The notes: generated by a model not told the origin, from the sequence alone. 64,000 nt of DNA from an uncultured Eubacteriales bacterium (GCA_902491475.1 CABUHY010000011.1:1-64000); one strand, 5' to 3'; positions 42,925 through 52,066 are shown, counted from the stretch's first letter. A program made the numbers and translations.

Positions 42925-43779
42925 ATGAAAAAAGTTACTAAAGTTCTTTCGGTAGTTCTTGCACTCTTGATGGTTGTAGGCTGTTTTGCGGCTTGCGGAA
43001 AGACCGAAAAAGTTACAGCTAAGGTTATCAACATTGAGTTGACGGAAGAGCAGTACGCTTTCGGTGTTGACAAGACTCAGCCCGAGCTTCTTGAAAAGGT
43101 AAACGCATTTATTGCCGAAATCAAGTCAAACGGCAAGATGGATGAAATCTTCAACAACTACTTCGGCGACGGTACACCCGTAGCTGTTACATCTGCAGCA
43201 GAGGATTCTTCAAAGGATCAGCTCCTTGTAGCTACAAACGCCGAGTTCGCACCGTTCGAGTACACAGAGGGCGACCAGTACCTCGGTATCGATATGGAAA
43301 TTGCAAAGCTTCTTGCGGATTATCTCGGCAAAGAGCTTGTAATCAAGAATATGGACTTCGATGCAGTTTGCCTCTCGGTAGGTCAGCAGAAGTGCGACAT
43401 CGCTATGGCAGGTCTTACGGTTGACCCCGACCGTGAAGAGTTCGTTACATTCACAGACTCTTACTATCAGGCTTCACAGAAGCTTATCGTTCGCAGCGAC
43501 GACACCAAGTTCGATAACTGCACAACTGCCGATGATGTTCTTAACACTCTCAAGACTCTTGACAGCAGCACAACGGTCGGCTTCCAGACAGGTACAACCG
43601 GTCAGCAGTACACAGAGAACGAGGGCAGCTATTCCGAAAACGGACTTAAAGTTACCGCTAAGGGCTATTCAAACGGCGTTCTCGCAGTTCAGGATATGCT
43701 CAACGGCAACCTCAACTATGTAATCATCGACGGTGCTCCCGCAGACGCAATTACCGCTTCTATCAACGGCACCAAATAA
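42925..43779 (+). CDS. Amino-acid ABC transporter binding lipoprotein, apparently circularly permuted
   Basis: A 284-residue lipoprotein with signal peptide and lipobox VVGC (Cys20). The body matches the SBP_bac_3 family, but the order is altered. Residues 34-86 (EEQYAFGVDKTQPELLEKVN onward to NNYFGDGTPV) look like the usual C-terminal end of this fold. Residues 99-284 begin with the usual N-terminal start LLVATNAEFAPFEY and stop at VIIDGAPADA, where other members continue into the EEYA segment. The fold can still be complete. Polar amino acids are the likely ligand. AGGAGGAAT precedes the ATG. Confidence 0.88.
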   Translation: MKKVTKVLSVVLALLMVVGCFAACGKTEKVTAKVINIELTEEQYAFGVDKTQPELLEKVNAFIAEIKSNGKMDEIFNNYFGDGTPVAVTSAAEDSSKDQLLVATNAEFAPFEYTEGDQYLGIDMEIAKLLADYLGKELVIKNMDFDAVCLSVGQQKCDIAMAGLTVDPDREEFVTFTDSYYQASQKLIVRSDDTKFDNCTTADDVLNTLKTLDSSTTVGFQTGTTGQQYTENEGSYSENGLKVTAKGYSNGVLAVQDMLNGNLNYVIIDGAPADAITASINGTK

Positions 43780-43804
43780 TTATTAAAGGTTAATTATAAC
43801 TAAA

Positions 43805-43839
43805 GCGATAACCTCACCCCGAGTCGGTGAGGCTATTGC
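43805..43839 (+). promoter_or_regulatory. Hairpin between binding protein and permease genes
   Basis: GCGATAACCTCACC pairs with GGTGAGG-C-TATTGC around CCGAGT. There is no long U-tract, so it is likely a partial terminator or an RNA-stabilising stem that keeps binding protein levels above those of the permease and ATPase. Confidence 0.65.
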
Positions 43840-43883
43840 ATTATTTAGAAGACAAAACATTTTGTGATTTAAGGAATATATTT

Positions 43884-44603
43884 ATGGGTGATTTTCAGTT
43901 CAAAGTCGAGAAATTTATTTCTCTGTTTCAGGGCTCTAACGCTGACTCATATAAGTCCGAAATCTTAACGGGACTTTCCAACACCGTTAAAATTGCGGTA
44001 ATGGGCTTGATTATCGGTATAGTTATCGGTACGCTCATTGCGGTCGTGCGTGTCTTGCCGAAATACAAAACGCTCCCAAAGGTGCTCAACGGAATATGCA
44101 GCTTTTATGTAAGCTTTTTCAGGGGCACGCCGATGGTTGTTCAGCTTTTGCTTTCGTATTATGTATTCTTGCCGCTGCTCGGCATAAATCTTCCGTCGGT
44201 TACGGTTGCGATTATCGTATTCGGTATGAACTCGGGCGCATATATTTCCGAAATTATGCGAAGCGGTATTCAGTCGGTTGACCCGGGACAGATGGAGGGC
44301 GGCCGTGCCATCGGTTTAAGCTTCGGCACAACGATGCTGAAAATTGTTATTCCGCAGGCGGTCAAGAACATTCTTCCCACGCTCGGCAACGAGTTTATAA
44401 CCCTTATCAAGGAAACCTCGGTTGTCAGCTTCGTAGGTGCGCTTGACTTGTATGTTGCGTTCAGAAAAATCGGTACAAACACCTATGAGTTTATGGTGCC
44501 TTACATTGTAATGGCTCTGATTTATATCGTGCTTGTTCTTGTAATAAGCGGTCTTGTTAAATTGATGGAAAGGAGTCTGAGTAAGAGTGATAGAGGTCGT
44601 TAA
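43884..44603 (+). CDS. Amino-acid ABC transporter permease
   Basis: A 239-residue His/Glu/Gln/Arg-type permease (HisM/GlnP family) with about five membrane segments. SFFRGTPMVVQLLL and the EAA-like loop GGRAIGLSFGTTMLKIVIPQA contact the ATPase. The start at 43884 follows AAGGAA; the longer frame runs back into the hairpin and is rejected. Its 3' end overlaps the ATPase gene by 17 nt. Confidence 0.93.
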   Translation: MGDFQFKVEKFISLFQGSNADSYKSEILTGLSNTVKIAVMGLIIGIVIGTLIAVVRVLPKYKTLPKVLNGICSFYVSFFRGTPMVVQLLLSYYVFLPLLGINLPSVTVAIIVFGMNSGAYISEIMRSGIQSVDPGQMEGGRAIGLSFGTTMLKIVIPQAVKNILPTLGNEFITLIKETSVVSFVGALDLYVAFRKIGTNTYEFMVPYIVMALIYIVLVLVISGLVKLMERSLSKSDRGR

Positions 44604-45372
44604 CCTTAATAAATCATTTGGAAAAGTAGATGTCCTTCACGATATCAATATTAACATTGAAAAAGGCGAAAAGGTCGTTGTTATAGGTCCGTCGGGTTCG
44701 GGTAAATCGACATTTTTGCGTTGCCTTAACTGTATGGAGGACCCGACCTCGGGCAGTATTTTCTTCAACGGCGTCGATATTGCCGATATGAAGGTCGACA
44801 TCAACATACACCGTCAGAAGATGGGAATGGTATTCCAGCATTTCAATCTTTTCAACAACAAGACGGTTATCGAAAACATTATGCTCGCTCCCGTTTATGT
44901 CGAGAAAAAGCGTATGAGAAAGCTTCGCCGCAAAAATCCCGAGCACGAAAAGATTAAAAGCTCAAAGGAAATCAAGGCGCAGGCTCATGAGCAGGCGATA
45001 GAACTCCTTAAAAGAATAGGACTTGAGGACAAGGCGGACGCTTATCCGTCGCAGCTCTCGGGCGGACAGAAGCAGAGGGTCGCTATCGTGCGTGCTCTCG
45101 CAATGAATCCGGATGTTATCCTTTTTGACGAGCCTACCTCGGCGCTTGACCCCGAAATGGTCGGCGAGGTTCTTGATGTTATGAAAGAGCTTGCCGAAAG
45201 CGGTATGACAATGATTGTCGTAACGCACGAAATGGGCTTTGCAAAGGAAGTCGGAAGCCGTGTTCTGTTTATGGACGACGGAAGAATTGTTGAAGAGGGC
45301 ACTCCCGACGAAATTTTCAACCACCCGAAGAACGAAAGACTCAAGGAATTCCTTTCCAAGGTGCTTGCATAA
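44587..45372 (+). CDS. Amino-acid ABC transporter ATP-binding protein
   Basis: A 261-residue GlnQ-type ATPase. Walker A is GPSGSGKS near residue 33, the signature LSGGQKQR, Walker B VILFDEPTSALD and the switch histidine in VVTHEMGFA. An extra basic segment of about 20 residues (KRMRKLRRKNPEHEK) is inserted after LAPVYV, before the helical domain resumes; most GlnQ proteins lack it. The start is a GTG at 44587 inside the permease gene. A terminator follows. Confidence 0.95.
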   Translation: MIEVVNLNKSFGKVDVLHDININIEKGEKVVVIGPSGSGKSTFLRCLNCMEDPTSGSIFFNGVDIADMKVDINIHRQKMGMVFQHFNLFNNKTVIENIMLAPVYVEKKRMRKLRRKNPEHEKIKSSKEIKAQAHEQAIELLKRIGLEDKADAYPSQLSGGQKQRVAIVRALAMNPDVILFDEPTSALDPEMVGEVLDVMKELAESGMTMIVVTHEMGFAKEVGSRVLFMDDGRIVEEGTPDEIFNHPKNERLKEFLSKVLA

Positions 45373-45392
45373 TAAAAACAAAATAATTTGTC

Positions 45393-45422
45393 AAAAGCAG
45401 GGCGATTTTGTCCTGCTTTTTT
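45393..45422 (+). terminator. Terminator of the amino-acid transporter operon
   Basis: AAAAGCAGG pairs with CCTGCTTTT around a 10-nt loop, with further T residues. Confidence 0.92.
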
Positions 45423-45439
45423 GTATGCGAAATTTTCCC

Positions 45440-45625
45440 AAGCCCTGTCCCTACGCTATATGATATTTTTTTCAATTCGTGCGTTCAGCCTCCCTTGTGT
45501 AAAGGGAGGTGCCGAACGAATGTGAGGCGGAGGGATTGTAAAAATCAAACCTACATACACTCGCAAGGGCTGTCCGAGTTTTATATAAAATCCGCTTAGT
45601 GCTTCCGCTTCATCTCTGAGGGAGC
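45440..45625. repeat. Intergenic mosaic with a 64-bp unit repeated at 46.6 kb
   Basis: A block from about 45479 to 45542, containing CTCCCTTGTGTAAAGGGAG and a GAGGCGGAGGGATTG tail, is repeated almost exactly at 46615-46678. Fragments of GCAAGGGCTGTCC flank it. No gene is supported between 45423 and 45814. Confidence 0.75.
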
Positions 45626-45814
45626 AAAAAACACACAGAACAGCCCCTTTTTTTGTGTTCCTGTCGGGGAATAATTTTATATTTTGAAAATAAATGTTGA
45701 CAATATTGCGGATTGTATGTTAATATCAAATTGTAATAAATGTAATTTCAAAATAGAAGATGAATATTGCGAAAAAACATTTGATTGCAAAACTATTTAT
45801 TGCGGGGTGGAATT

Positions 45815-46396
45815 ATGAAAAAGAAAAACAGCGTGATAATTGTACTTGCGGTCGCATTGGCACTTGTACTGGTCGGATATGTGTCATACTGCTTAGGCGG
45901 TTCACATTCGGCGGCGGACGCACTTTCGGAAAACGGCGGTGCGCATAAGTTTGAAAAGGTCGACACACTGAAACACAGCGGTACAACATTCGAGGTCTTT
46001 GCCAAAACCGCAGATGACGAAAACGGAAGCAGCGAACTGCTTGTTTTCCGCAATCCCAAGTGCTTCGGTATCAATATTAAGAACAGGTATTCGTTTTATG
46101 CGAACACCGCTTATCCCAAAAACGAGGTCGGCACATTTTTTATTGAATATACGGGAGACGACGGCACGGACGGTTGGGCGGCTTACCTGTATTCGCTCAA
46201 TACCGCAAAGCTTGCAAAGGTAAGCTGCACTTATACCTATAACGGGCTCGAAAAGACGGAAGAATTCGATGTTGACCCGAACAGCTATTTTGTCAAGCGT
46301 ATAGATTTGTCAAATAAGTATTCGGAAATTTACAGTATCACGGGCTATAATTCGGACGGCGTCGAGGTCTATTCAAGACAGTTGAACGAAAAGTGA
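45815..46396 (+). CDS. Membrane-anchored protein of unknown function
   Basis: A 193-residue product starting MKKKNSVIIVLAVALALVLV, one anchor or signal segment, then a polar beta-rich exterior domain with several Tyr and Asp residues. No family is recognised and no cysteine lipobox is obvious. GGGGTGG lies before the ATG at 45815; the upstream extension is rejected. A TTGACA box lies about 120 bp upstream with a poor -10. It stands alone between two repeat mosaics. Confidence 0.7.
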   Translation: MKKKNSVIIVLAVALALVLVGYVSYCLGGSHSAADALSENGGAHKFEKVDTLKHSGTTFEVFAKTADDENGSSELLVFRNPKCFGINIKNRYSFYANTAYPKNEVGTFFIEYTGDDGTDGWAAYLYSLNTAKLAKVSCTYTYNGLEKTEEFDVDPNSYFVKRIDLSNKYSEIYSITGYNSDGVEVYSRQLNEK

Positions 46397-46440
46397 GCAA
46401 AACAACTCGGCAGTGAGCAAGATTACGGCGAAAAATCCGC

Positions 46441-47000
46441 AAAAGTAGGTAGCGATGACACAGTAGGGCGGGGGTGATTTCCCCTGTCAGGGGAATCACC
46501 CCCGCCCTACGCTATTCGCTATAAAATTCAATTTGTGCGAAGCACCCGCAATTTTTCATTCTTCACTATTCACTCTTATCTCGCCCGCAAGGGCTGTCCA
46601 TACGCTATATGATTGTGCGTTCAGCCTCCCTTGTGTAAAGGGAGGTGCCGAACGAATGTGAGGCGGAGGGATTGTAAAACCCAAATCCGCATACAGCCAC
46701 AAGCCCTGTCCCTACGGGTTGTACATTGATTTTAATGCAATATTAACCGTAAATTGCGATAAATCAACAACAATTAGGCGGCGGGAGCAAATTCTCCCGA
46801 ATTCGGGCACCCTTTTGTCTGCTTACGCAGACATTTCCCCTGTCAGGGGAATCACCCCCGCCCTACGCTATTCGCTATAAATTCAATTTGTGCGAAGCAC
46901 CCGCAATTTTTCATTCTTCACTATTCACTCTTATCTCGCCCGCAAGGGCGCTGCCCCCGCCCTACGCTATTCGCTATAAATTCAATTTGTGCAAAGCACC
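46441..47000. repeat. Intergenic repeat mosaic
   Basis: A near-perfect palindrome with 20-bp-plus arms spans 46463-46510 (GTAGGGCGGGGGTGATT on one side, its complement on the other). A second partial copy ends near 46866. The 64-bp unit recurs at 46615-46678, and GAAGCACCCGCAATTTTTCA fragments occur twice. No supported gene lies between 46397 and 47077. Confidence 0.75.
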
Positions 47001-47031
47001 CGCTCCGCTTCACTTCACATTACCCAAACAC

Positions 47032-47058
47032 AAAAGGCACTCGAAAGAGTGCCTTTTG
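47032..47058 (-). terminator. Terminator of the ABC exporter operon
   Basis: Perfect stem AAAAGGCACTC/GAGTGCCTTTT with a GAAA or TTTC loop, ending in T residues on the minus strand. Confidence 0.88.
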
Positions 47059-47077
47059 CTGTGTGAAAAAATCTATA

Positions 47078-49582
47078 TCAGCCGACATCTGTTTTCAGCG
47101 TGTCGATGATATTATCGTCCTTAATCCTGTCAATCGAATAGAACAGTGCGCTTTCGATTATAAGGAATACCGCAACCACCGCAATGAGATACGGCATAAT
47201 ATGCAGCTTGAAGCCGTAGTCAAAGCTGTTTGCAAGCGCCTTATACATCAGGAAGTGTATCGCAACGCTTACGGGTATGGAGAAAATGAGCGACCTTGCT
47301 CCGTAACGGAAGGATTCAAGGTAAATCATCTTCTTGAACGACTTCGGCGTCATACCGACGGAGCGTATCATTGCAAACTCTCTTCGTCTTTCGTTCATTG
47401 AATTCGAGATGGTGTTGATGATATTCATTATCGAGATTATCGTGATAAGCGTTATAAAGCCGTAAATGAATACCTTTGTGATTTTAAGGATATTGTTTAT
47501 TGCTTCCATAGAGTTACTTGACTCGCTGAATTGGATTTCTATACTCGGGTCAGCCTCGGTTATCCTGTTGCCGATGTTCTCAACCACGGCGTCGGGGTCA
47601 GAGCAGTTGATGTATGCTTGCGCCTGAGTGTAGCTTTGAGTGAAAAACTTATCCGCAAAGTCCATTGACATTATGAACACGGGGTGCGCCGTATATTGGA
47701 GCGAACAGGTGGGGTTGTTCCACGCCTCGGCTGTCTGTTTACCGATTCTGAAAGCGGCGTCGCTGTATATCGGCGTGTTGTTGTCATCGTCAAAGCCGGT
47801 CTGCACCTGTGCCGTGATGACGGTGTTCTGAACATTGATTACGGGAGACGACTTAATGCTTTTGCCGTTATCTCTTCTGTATGCGAGGTCAAGGAGAACC
47901 GCAGCGGGTGAGTCCTGATTGTGATACTTTTCCGTGTTCTCGCCGAGCTGATTAAGATACGAGTCGAAAGAAGCGTTGTCCATAAACAGGACTTCGCAGT
48001 TGAGCTCATTGTTGTTGCCGTAGCCTATCTTGCTCTCCTCGCCGTCCTTGAAGAGGGCAGGGTCTATCTTTGCGGTTTCGATTATCGTCATATAGCAGTC
48101 GTCAATTCCGCTTTCCTGTTCTACCGCATTAAAGAGCAGCTCTCTTTTTTCTCTCGGCACGCCTACCGAGCAGTCAACGGTTGAGGAAAATTCGGTGTTC
48201 ATAACATCGGAGAACATACTGCTGAAATTCATAACCGTAAGGAAAACGACAACGCTCAAAAACAGTGAAAATACAATATTGCGTGAACGCCTGCCGTTGC
48301 GCTTGTAGTTCTTTACGGCAAGCACGCCCTCATAGCCGAATATTTTGCCCGCAAACTTTGAAGTACGGAGCTTTTTCGGATTTTTGACCTTGAGAGTGCC
48401 TGCCTGGCGTATAGCCTCGATAGCAGTCGTTTTTGAAGCCTTTTTTGCGGGAATGTATGACGATATAAATATTGTGATTGCACTTGCAAGCACCGTGCCG
48501 AGGATTACGAGCCAGTTTACATATACCTTGAGCGTGCCGTCGTACTCAACCGCCATAGTCGCCATAAACGCCGCCTTGATGCACTCAAAGGTTATCGCAA
48601 TACCGCCTATTCCCGATAAAATTCCCACGGGAATGCCTATAAGCCCGAGTATAAAGCCCTCAAAATAAACGGAGGCTCTTTTTTGCTTTTTCGTTGCGCC
48701 GACAGAGGCAAGCATACCGAGGTATTTCGCCCTTTCCTGATACGACACGGCAAAGCTGTCGTATATCATAAATATCGAAACAATCGCAATGATAAGAAGC
48801 AGTATTCCCGCAAAGCCTATAAGCGAGCTGAGAATGGAGTTGCTCTTCATAATGCCCGAATAGGTAAAAAGCTCCGTGTTATAGGAGTAACCGTCAATTC
48901 CGTCGCCGAGGGCTCTTGAGGTTGCGTCCGCTTTGTCCCAAATCGAATTGTCAAGCTTGTTATAACGCACATAGACATTTGCCGTATCAAGCTGTTTTAC
49001 CGTTTCGCCGTCATAGCCCATAAAAATGTTTTCGTTGTCCGTGGCTGAAACGGCACTTTCCGTGTAACCGACAACAAGAAATTCCTTTGATACGATTTCG
49101 CCGTCGTCCTTTTCAATGTCGAGCGTTACCCTGTTGCCTATGGCGTATTTTTCATCCTTTTCCGCAAAGTCTTTGACAACGAGTATTTCCTTGCTGCTGT
49201 TCGGGTATCTGCCTGCACTGACCTTAACATTCCTCATCGAAAACCAGTTGAGGTCAACGGTAAATATGTTTTCCGAGGTTTGCGTTTTGTCGCCCTCTTT
49301 CGGAACGCTCATTCCGTAAAAGGCGGAGAGCCCAAACTCGTCAATGTTTTTATCGTTCTGATAAACGCTTTTGTGTTCGATAAAATCCGAATCCCTGAAC
49401 TTTGCGTGCCAGTTTCCGTCAACGGCAAGCGTTACATTCTGGAAGTATTTTACGAATGAAATTGCGCTTGTGAAAACCGCCGTAACCATTGCGACGGAAA
49501 CGATAATCGCAAGCAAGGTCAGAACACTGCGCTTTTTATGCGTCTTGATGTGTCGGAGCGTGAGAGTGTTTACAATGTTCAC
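47078..49582 (-). CDS. FtsX/MacB-type ABC transporter permease
   Basis: An 834-residue permease with a membrane segment near residues 18-40, a large exterior domain, and further membrane groups near 255-390, 425-450 and 720-830. Two FtsX-like units (about 260-380 and 720-830) show the duplicated build of peptide-exporting and antimicrobial-peptide resistance permeases. The GTG start directly follows the TAA of the ATPase gene with GAGGTGA upstream, so translation is coupled. With the linked two-component system, a role in sensing or removing cell-envelope-active peptides is likely. Confidence 0.9.
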   Translation of the reverse strand: MNIVNTLTLRHIKTHKKRSVLTLLAIIVSVAMVTAVFTSAISFVKYFQNVTLAVDGNWHAKFRDSDFIEHKSVYQNDKNIDEFGLSAFYGMSVPKEGDKTQTSENIFTVDLNWFSMRNVKVSAGRYPNSSKEILVVKDFAEKDEKYAIGNRVTLDIEKDDGEIVSKEFLVVGYTESAVSATDNENIFMGYDGETVKQLDTANVYVRYNKLDNSIWDKADATSRALGDGIDGYSYNTELFTYSGIMKSNSILSSLIGFAGILLLIIAIVSIFMIYDSFAVSYQERAKYLGMLASVGATKKQKRASVYFEGFILGLIGIPVGILSGIGGIAITFECIKAAFMATMAVEYDGTLKVYVNWLVILGTVLASAITIFISSYIPAKKASKTTAIEAIRQAGTLKVKNPKKLRTSKFAGKIFGYEGVLAVKNYKRNGRRSRNIVFSLFLSVVVFLTVMNFSSMFSDVMNTEFSSTVDCSVGVPREKRELLFNAVEQESGIDDCYMTIIETAKIDPALFKDGEESKIGYGNNNELNCEVLFMDNASFDSYLNQLGENTEKYHNQDSPAAVLLDLAYRRDNGKSIKSSPVINVQNTVITAQVQTGFDDDNNTPIYSDAAFRIGKQTAEAWNNPTCSLQYTAHPVFIMSMDFADKFFTQSYTQAQAYINCSDPDAVVENIGNRITEADPSIEIQFSESSNSMEAINNILKITKVFIYGFITLITIISIMNIINTISNSMNERRREFAMIRSVGMTPKSFKKMIYLESFRYGARSLIFSIPVSVAIHFLMYKALANSFDYGFKLHIMPYLIAVVAVFLIIESALFYSIDRIKDDNIIDTLKTDVG

Positions 49583-50260
49583 TTATCTCACCTCGTCTCT
49601 CAAAATCTTTCCGTCGCCTATTTCAATTACTCTGTCGGCGGAAAGGGCAATGCGTTCGTCGTGGGTGATTATAATTACGGTCTGCTTGTTTTCCTTGTTG
49701 AACTGCCTTAAAAGCTTGATGATCTCCTTGCTGTTTTCGCTGTCGAGGTTACCCGTGGGCTCGTCCGCAAGCAAAAGGGCGGGGGAGTTAAGCAGAGCCC
49801 TGCCTATGGACACCCTCTGTTGCTGACCGCCCGAAAGCTCGTTGGGGAGGTGGTTGAGCCTTTTGTCGAGACCTAATTTTTCGACAAGCATATCGACCTG
49901 CTTTTTGTCGGGTCTCCTGCCGTCGAGCAAAAGCGGAAGAGTGAGGTTTTCCTCAACCGTCAGAATGGGAATGAGGTTGTAGAACTGATAGATAAGACCT
50001 ATCTGCCTGCGGCGGAAAATCGCAAGCGCCGTTTCGTCAAGCTTGCTTATATCCGTACCGTTTATAATGACCTCGCCGCTTGTCGGCACATCAACTCCGC
50101 CGAGAATGTGGAGAAGCGTCGATTTACCCGAACCCGAGGGACCTACGATAGCGATAAACTCGCCCTGTTCCACGCTGAAGGATACATTGTCGAGAGCTTT
50201 GACAAGAGTGTCGCCGTCCCCGTATGTTTTACACAAATTTTTTGTTTCAAGAATTTTCAT
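49583..50260 (-). CDS. ABC transporter ATP-binding protein (MacB/LolD type)
   Basis: A 225-residue ATPase. Walker A is GPSGSGKS near residue 40, the signature LSGGQQQR, Walker B ALLLADEPTGNLDS and the switch His in IITHDERIA. The ADEPTGNLDS form is typical of the MacB/LolD/FtsE branch that pairs with FtsX-type permeases. It is followed without a gap by its permease. Three direct repeats upstream probably bind the response regulator encoded nearby. Confidence 0.95.
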   Translation of the reverse strand: MKILETKNLCKTYGDGDTLVKALDNVSFSVEQGEFIAIVGPSGSGKSTLLHILGGVDVPTSGEVIINGTDISKLDETALAIFRRRQIGLIYQFYNLIPILTVEENLTLPLLLDGRRPDKKQVDMLVEKLGLDKRLNHLPNELSGGQQQRVSIGRALLNSPALLLADEPTGNLDSENSKEIIKLLRQFNKENKQTVIIITHDERIALSADRVIEIGDGKILRDEVR

Positions 50261-50300
50261 AGCATATCTGCTCCTTTCAACGCCTATATTAAAGCCCCAA

Positions 50301-50337
50301 GGTTACAATCGGGTTACAAAAACGGTTACAGTTTTGT
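50301..50337 (-). promoter_or_regulatory. Direct-repeat operator before the ABC exporter
   Basis: GGTTACA occurs three times, starting at 50301, 50312 and 50324, about one helical turn apart. This spacing is typical of OmpR/PhoB-type regulators. The third repeat continues as TTACAGTTTTGT, which also occurs before the response regulator gene at 52044-52055. Confidence 0.65.
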
Positions 50338-51329
50338 CATATTATCGACTTGTAGAATTTTATGCTGAAAACAGAGCCCTTTCCTTTTTCGCTCTCGACC
50401 GAAACGGAGGCGTTTTCCTTTGCAAGTATCTCCTTTGAAAGCGCAAGACCTATGCCCACGCTGTCCGCAGAGGAGTTTTTACCGTGCCAGAAGCGCTCAA
50501 AGATATGCGGCAAATCCTCTTTGTCAATTCCGCAGCCCGTGTCGCTTATTGTGAACTCGCTGTATATGTTCGTGTCGTTTGCGGTAATTTTAAGCCTGCC
50601 GCCGGGCTCGGAATGTTCGATGCAGTTTTTGATAATGTTCTTTATCGCCTCGTCCGTCCAGTTCTTATCTCCTGTAAAGTTAAAAGGCTTTACATCTTTT
50701 TCCACGGCTATATTCTTTAATTCAAGGCTTAACAGGAACGGGGCAAGACAGTCCTCTGCGGTCTGTACCGAGGAAAGCTCCGTTTTGTTGAACTCGACGG
50801 CGTCGGCGTCAAGCTTTGAAAGCTTCAAGAGCGTTGCGGTAAGCCAATTCATTTTGTCAACCTGCGTTTCGATTATGTCGACAAACTCCGTCCGCTTGTC
50901 GGAGTCTGGCTCCGCTTTGAGCAAATCGGTCATAACCGTAATCGAGGTAAGCGGAGTTTTAAGCTGATGGGTTATGTCGGCAAGCGAGTCCACAAGGAAC
51001 AGCTTCTCACGCCGCAGCTCTTCGTTTGTCGTCCTCAGCTTTACGACAACCTTATATATGTTGTTTTTGAGAATGGAAAACTCGCCCTCGGAGTTGTCGC
51101 TGACATCAAGCGAGTAATCGCCCGAGCAGACAAGCGAGAGGTATCTGTTAAGCTCTTTGAGGTAATCCATCTGCTTTTTCTTCCAAATGCAGAAAAGCGT
51201 GATTATAACGGCGGACAGCAAAAGGCAGATAACCCCGCACACGGGATTTATCACAGCCGCCGCAACGGAAGCAACGGCGGACAGGCAGACGCATATTGTT
51301 ACTGTTTTTACAAAATCGGATTTTTTCAT
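50337..51329 (-). CDS. Sensor histidine kinase
   Basis: A 330-residue kinase with two close membrane segments (about 9-48) and almost no exterior domain. This intramembrane-sensing build is common for systems that work with a BceB/FtsX-type permease. The phospho-acceptor is H121 in DITHQLKTPLT. N, G1, F and G2 boxes are NIIKNCIEHS, DTGCGID, FERFW and GIGLALS. A HAMP-like stretch lies at about 50-105. Its start overlaps the response regulator stop by 4 nt. The ABC exporter genes follow. Confidence 0.94.
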   Translation of the reverse strand: MKKSDFVKTVTICVCLSAVASVAAAVINPVCGVICLLLSAVIITLFCIWKKKQMDYLKELNRYLSLVCSGDYSLDVSDNSEGEFSILKNNIYKVVVKLRTTNEELRREKLFLVDSLADITHQLKTPLTSITVMTDLLKAEPDSDKRTEFVDIIETQVDKMNWLTATLLKLSKLDADAVEFNKTELSSVQTAEDCLAPFLLSLELKNIAVEKDVKPFNFTGDKNWTDEAIKNIIKNCIEHSEPGGRLKITANDTNIYSEFTISDTGCGIDKEDLPHIFERFWHGKNSSADSVGIGLALSKEILAKENASVSVESEKGKGSVFSIKFYKSII

Positions 51330-51997
51330 TTCATCAAATACCCCAATCCTCTGACGGTTTTTATATACTGCGGGTCGTTCGGGTCCTCTTCTATCTTGTC
51401 ACGCAGTCTTTTTATATACACGGTCAGTGTGTTGTCGTTTACAAAGTCGCCGTCAACATCCCAAATTTCTTCAAGCAGCTTGCGGCGGGTCAGCACGGAG
51501 CCCCTGTTATTTACAAACGACAGCAGAAGCCTGTATTCCATAGCGGTCAGAACGATTTCCCCGCCGTTGAGCATAACCTTTGCCTCAGCCGTGTTTACCG
51601 ACAGGTCGCCGATTTTTACAATCCCGTCAGCCGTCTCTTTTGAATAGCGGCGAAGCACGCTTTTTATTCTCGCAAGCAGCTCACGCACACGGAACGGCTT
51701 TGAGATATAGTCGTCCGCACCGAGGTCGAAGCCCGTTACGACATTTATTTCGTCGTCGTAGGCGGTAAGGAAGATAACGGGCAGGTCGCCCTTTGATTTT
51801 ATGAGCGAGCACACCTCGTACCCGTTTCCGTCAGGCAGAGTGAGGTCGAGAATATAGAGGTCGAATTTTTCTTTTTCAACCGTCTCTTTAGCCTCGGCAA
51901 CCGTTTTTACAAGCGTAACTTCGTAATTTTCGCTTTCAAGCGTATATGAAAGCCCGATACCGATTGCCTCGTCGTCCTCGAGCACGAAAATTTTCAT
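51326..51997 (-). CDS. OmpR/PhoB-family response regulator
   Basis: A 223-residue regulator. The receiver domain has the acidic pair D8-D9, phospho-acceptor D51, T78 and K100. The C-terminal winged helix (about 125-220) has RRYSKETADG, then the recognition region ending RLRDKIEEDPNDPQYIKTVRG. It is the partner of the kinase that follows and is likely to bind the TTACAGTTTTGT-containing sites before its own gene and before the ABC exporter. Confidence 0.95.
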   Translation of the reverse strand: MKIFVLEDDEAIGIGLSYTLESENYEVTLVKTVAEAKETVEKEKFDLYILDLTLPDGNGYEVCSLIKSKGDLPVIFLTAYDDEINVVTGFDLGADDYISKPFRVRELLARIKSVLRRYSKETADGIVKIGDLSVNTAEAKVMLNGGEIVLTAMEYRLLLSFVNNRGSVLTRRKLLEEIWDVDGDFVNDNTLTVYIKRLRDKIEEDPNDPQYIKTVRGLGYLMK

Positions 51998-52025
51998 AAA
52001 ATCACCTCGGATTTATTGTAGCATA

Positions 52026-52066
52026 AGCGAAAGACAATTTCCATTACAGTTTTGTAAGATTTGATA
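52026..52066 (-). promoter_or_regulatory. Promoter region of the two-component system
   Basis: On the minus strand a TACAAT -10 box lies near 52015-52020 without a good -35, as expected for an activated promoter. TTACAGTTTTGT (52044-52055, plus strand) matches the exporter operator, suggesting autoregulation. Confidence 0.5.
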
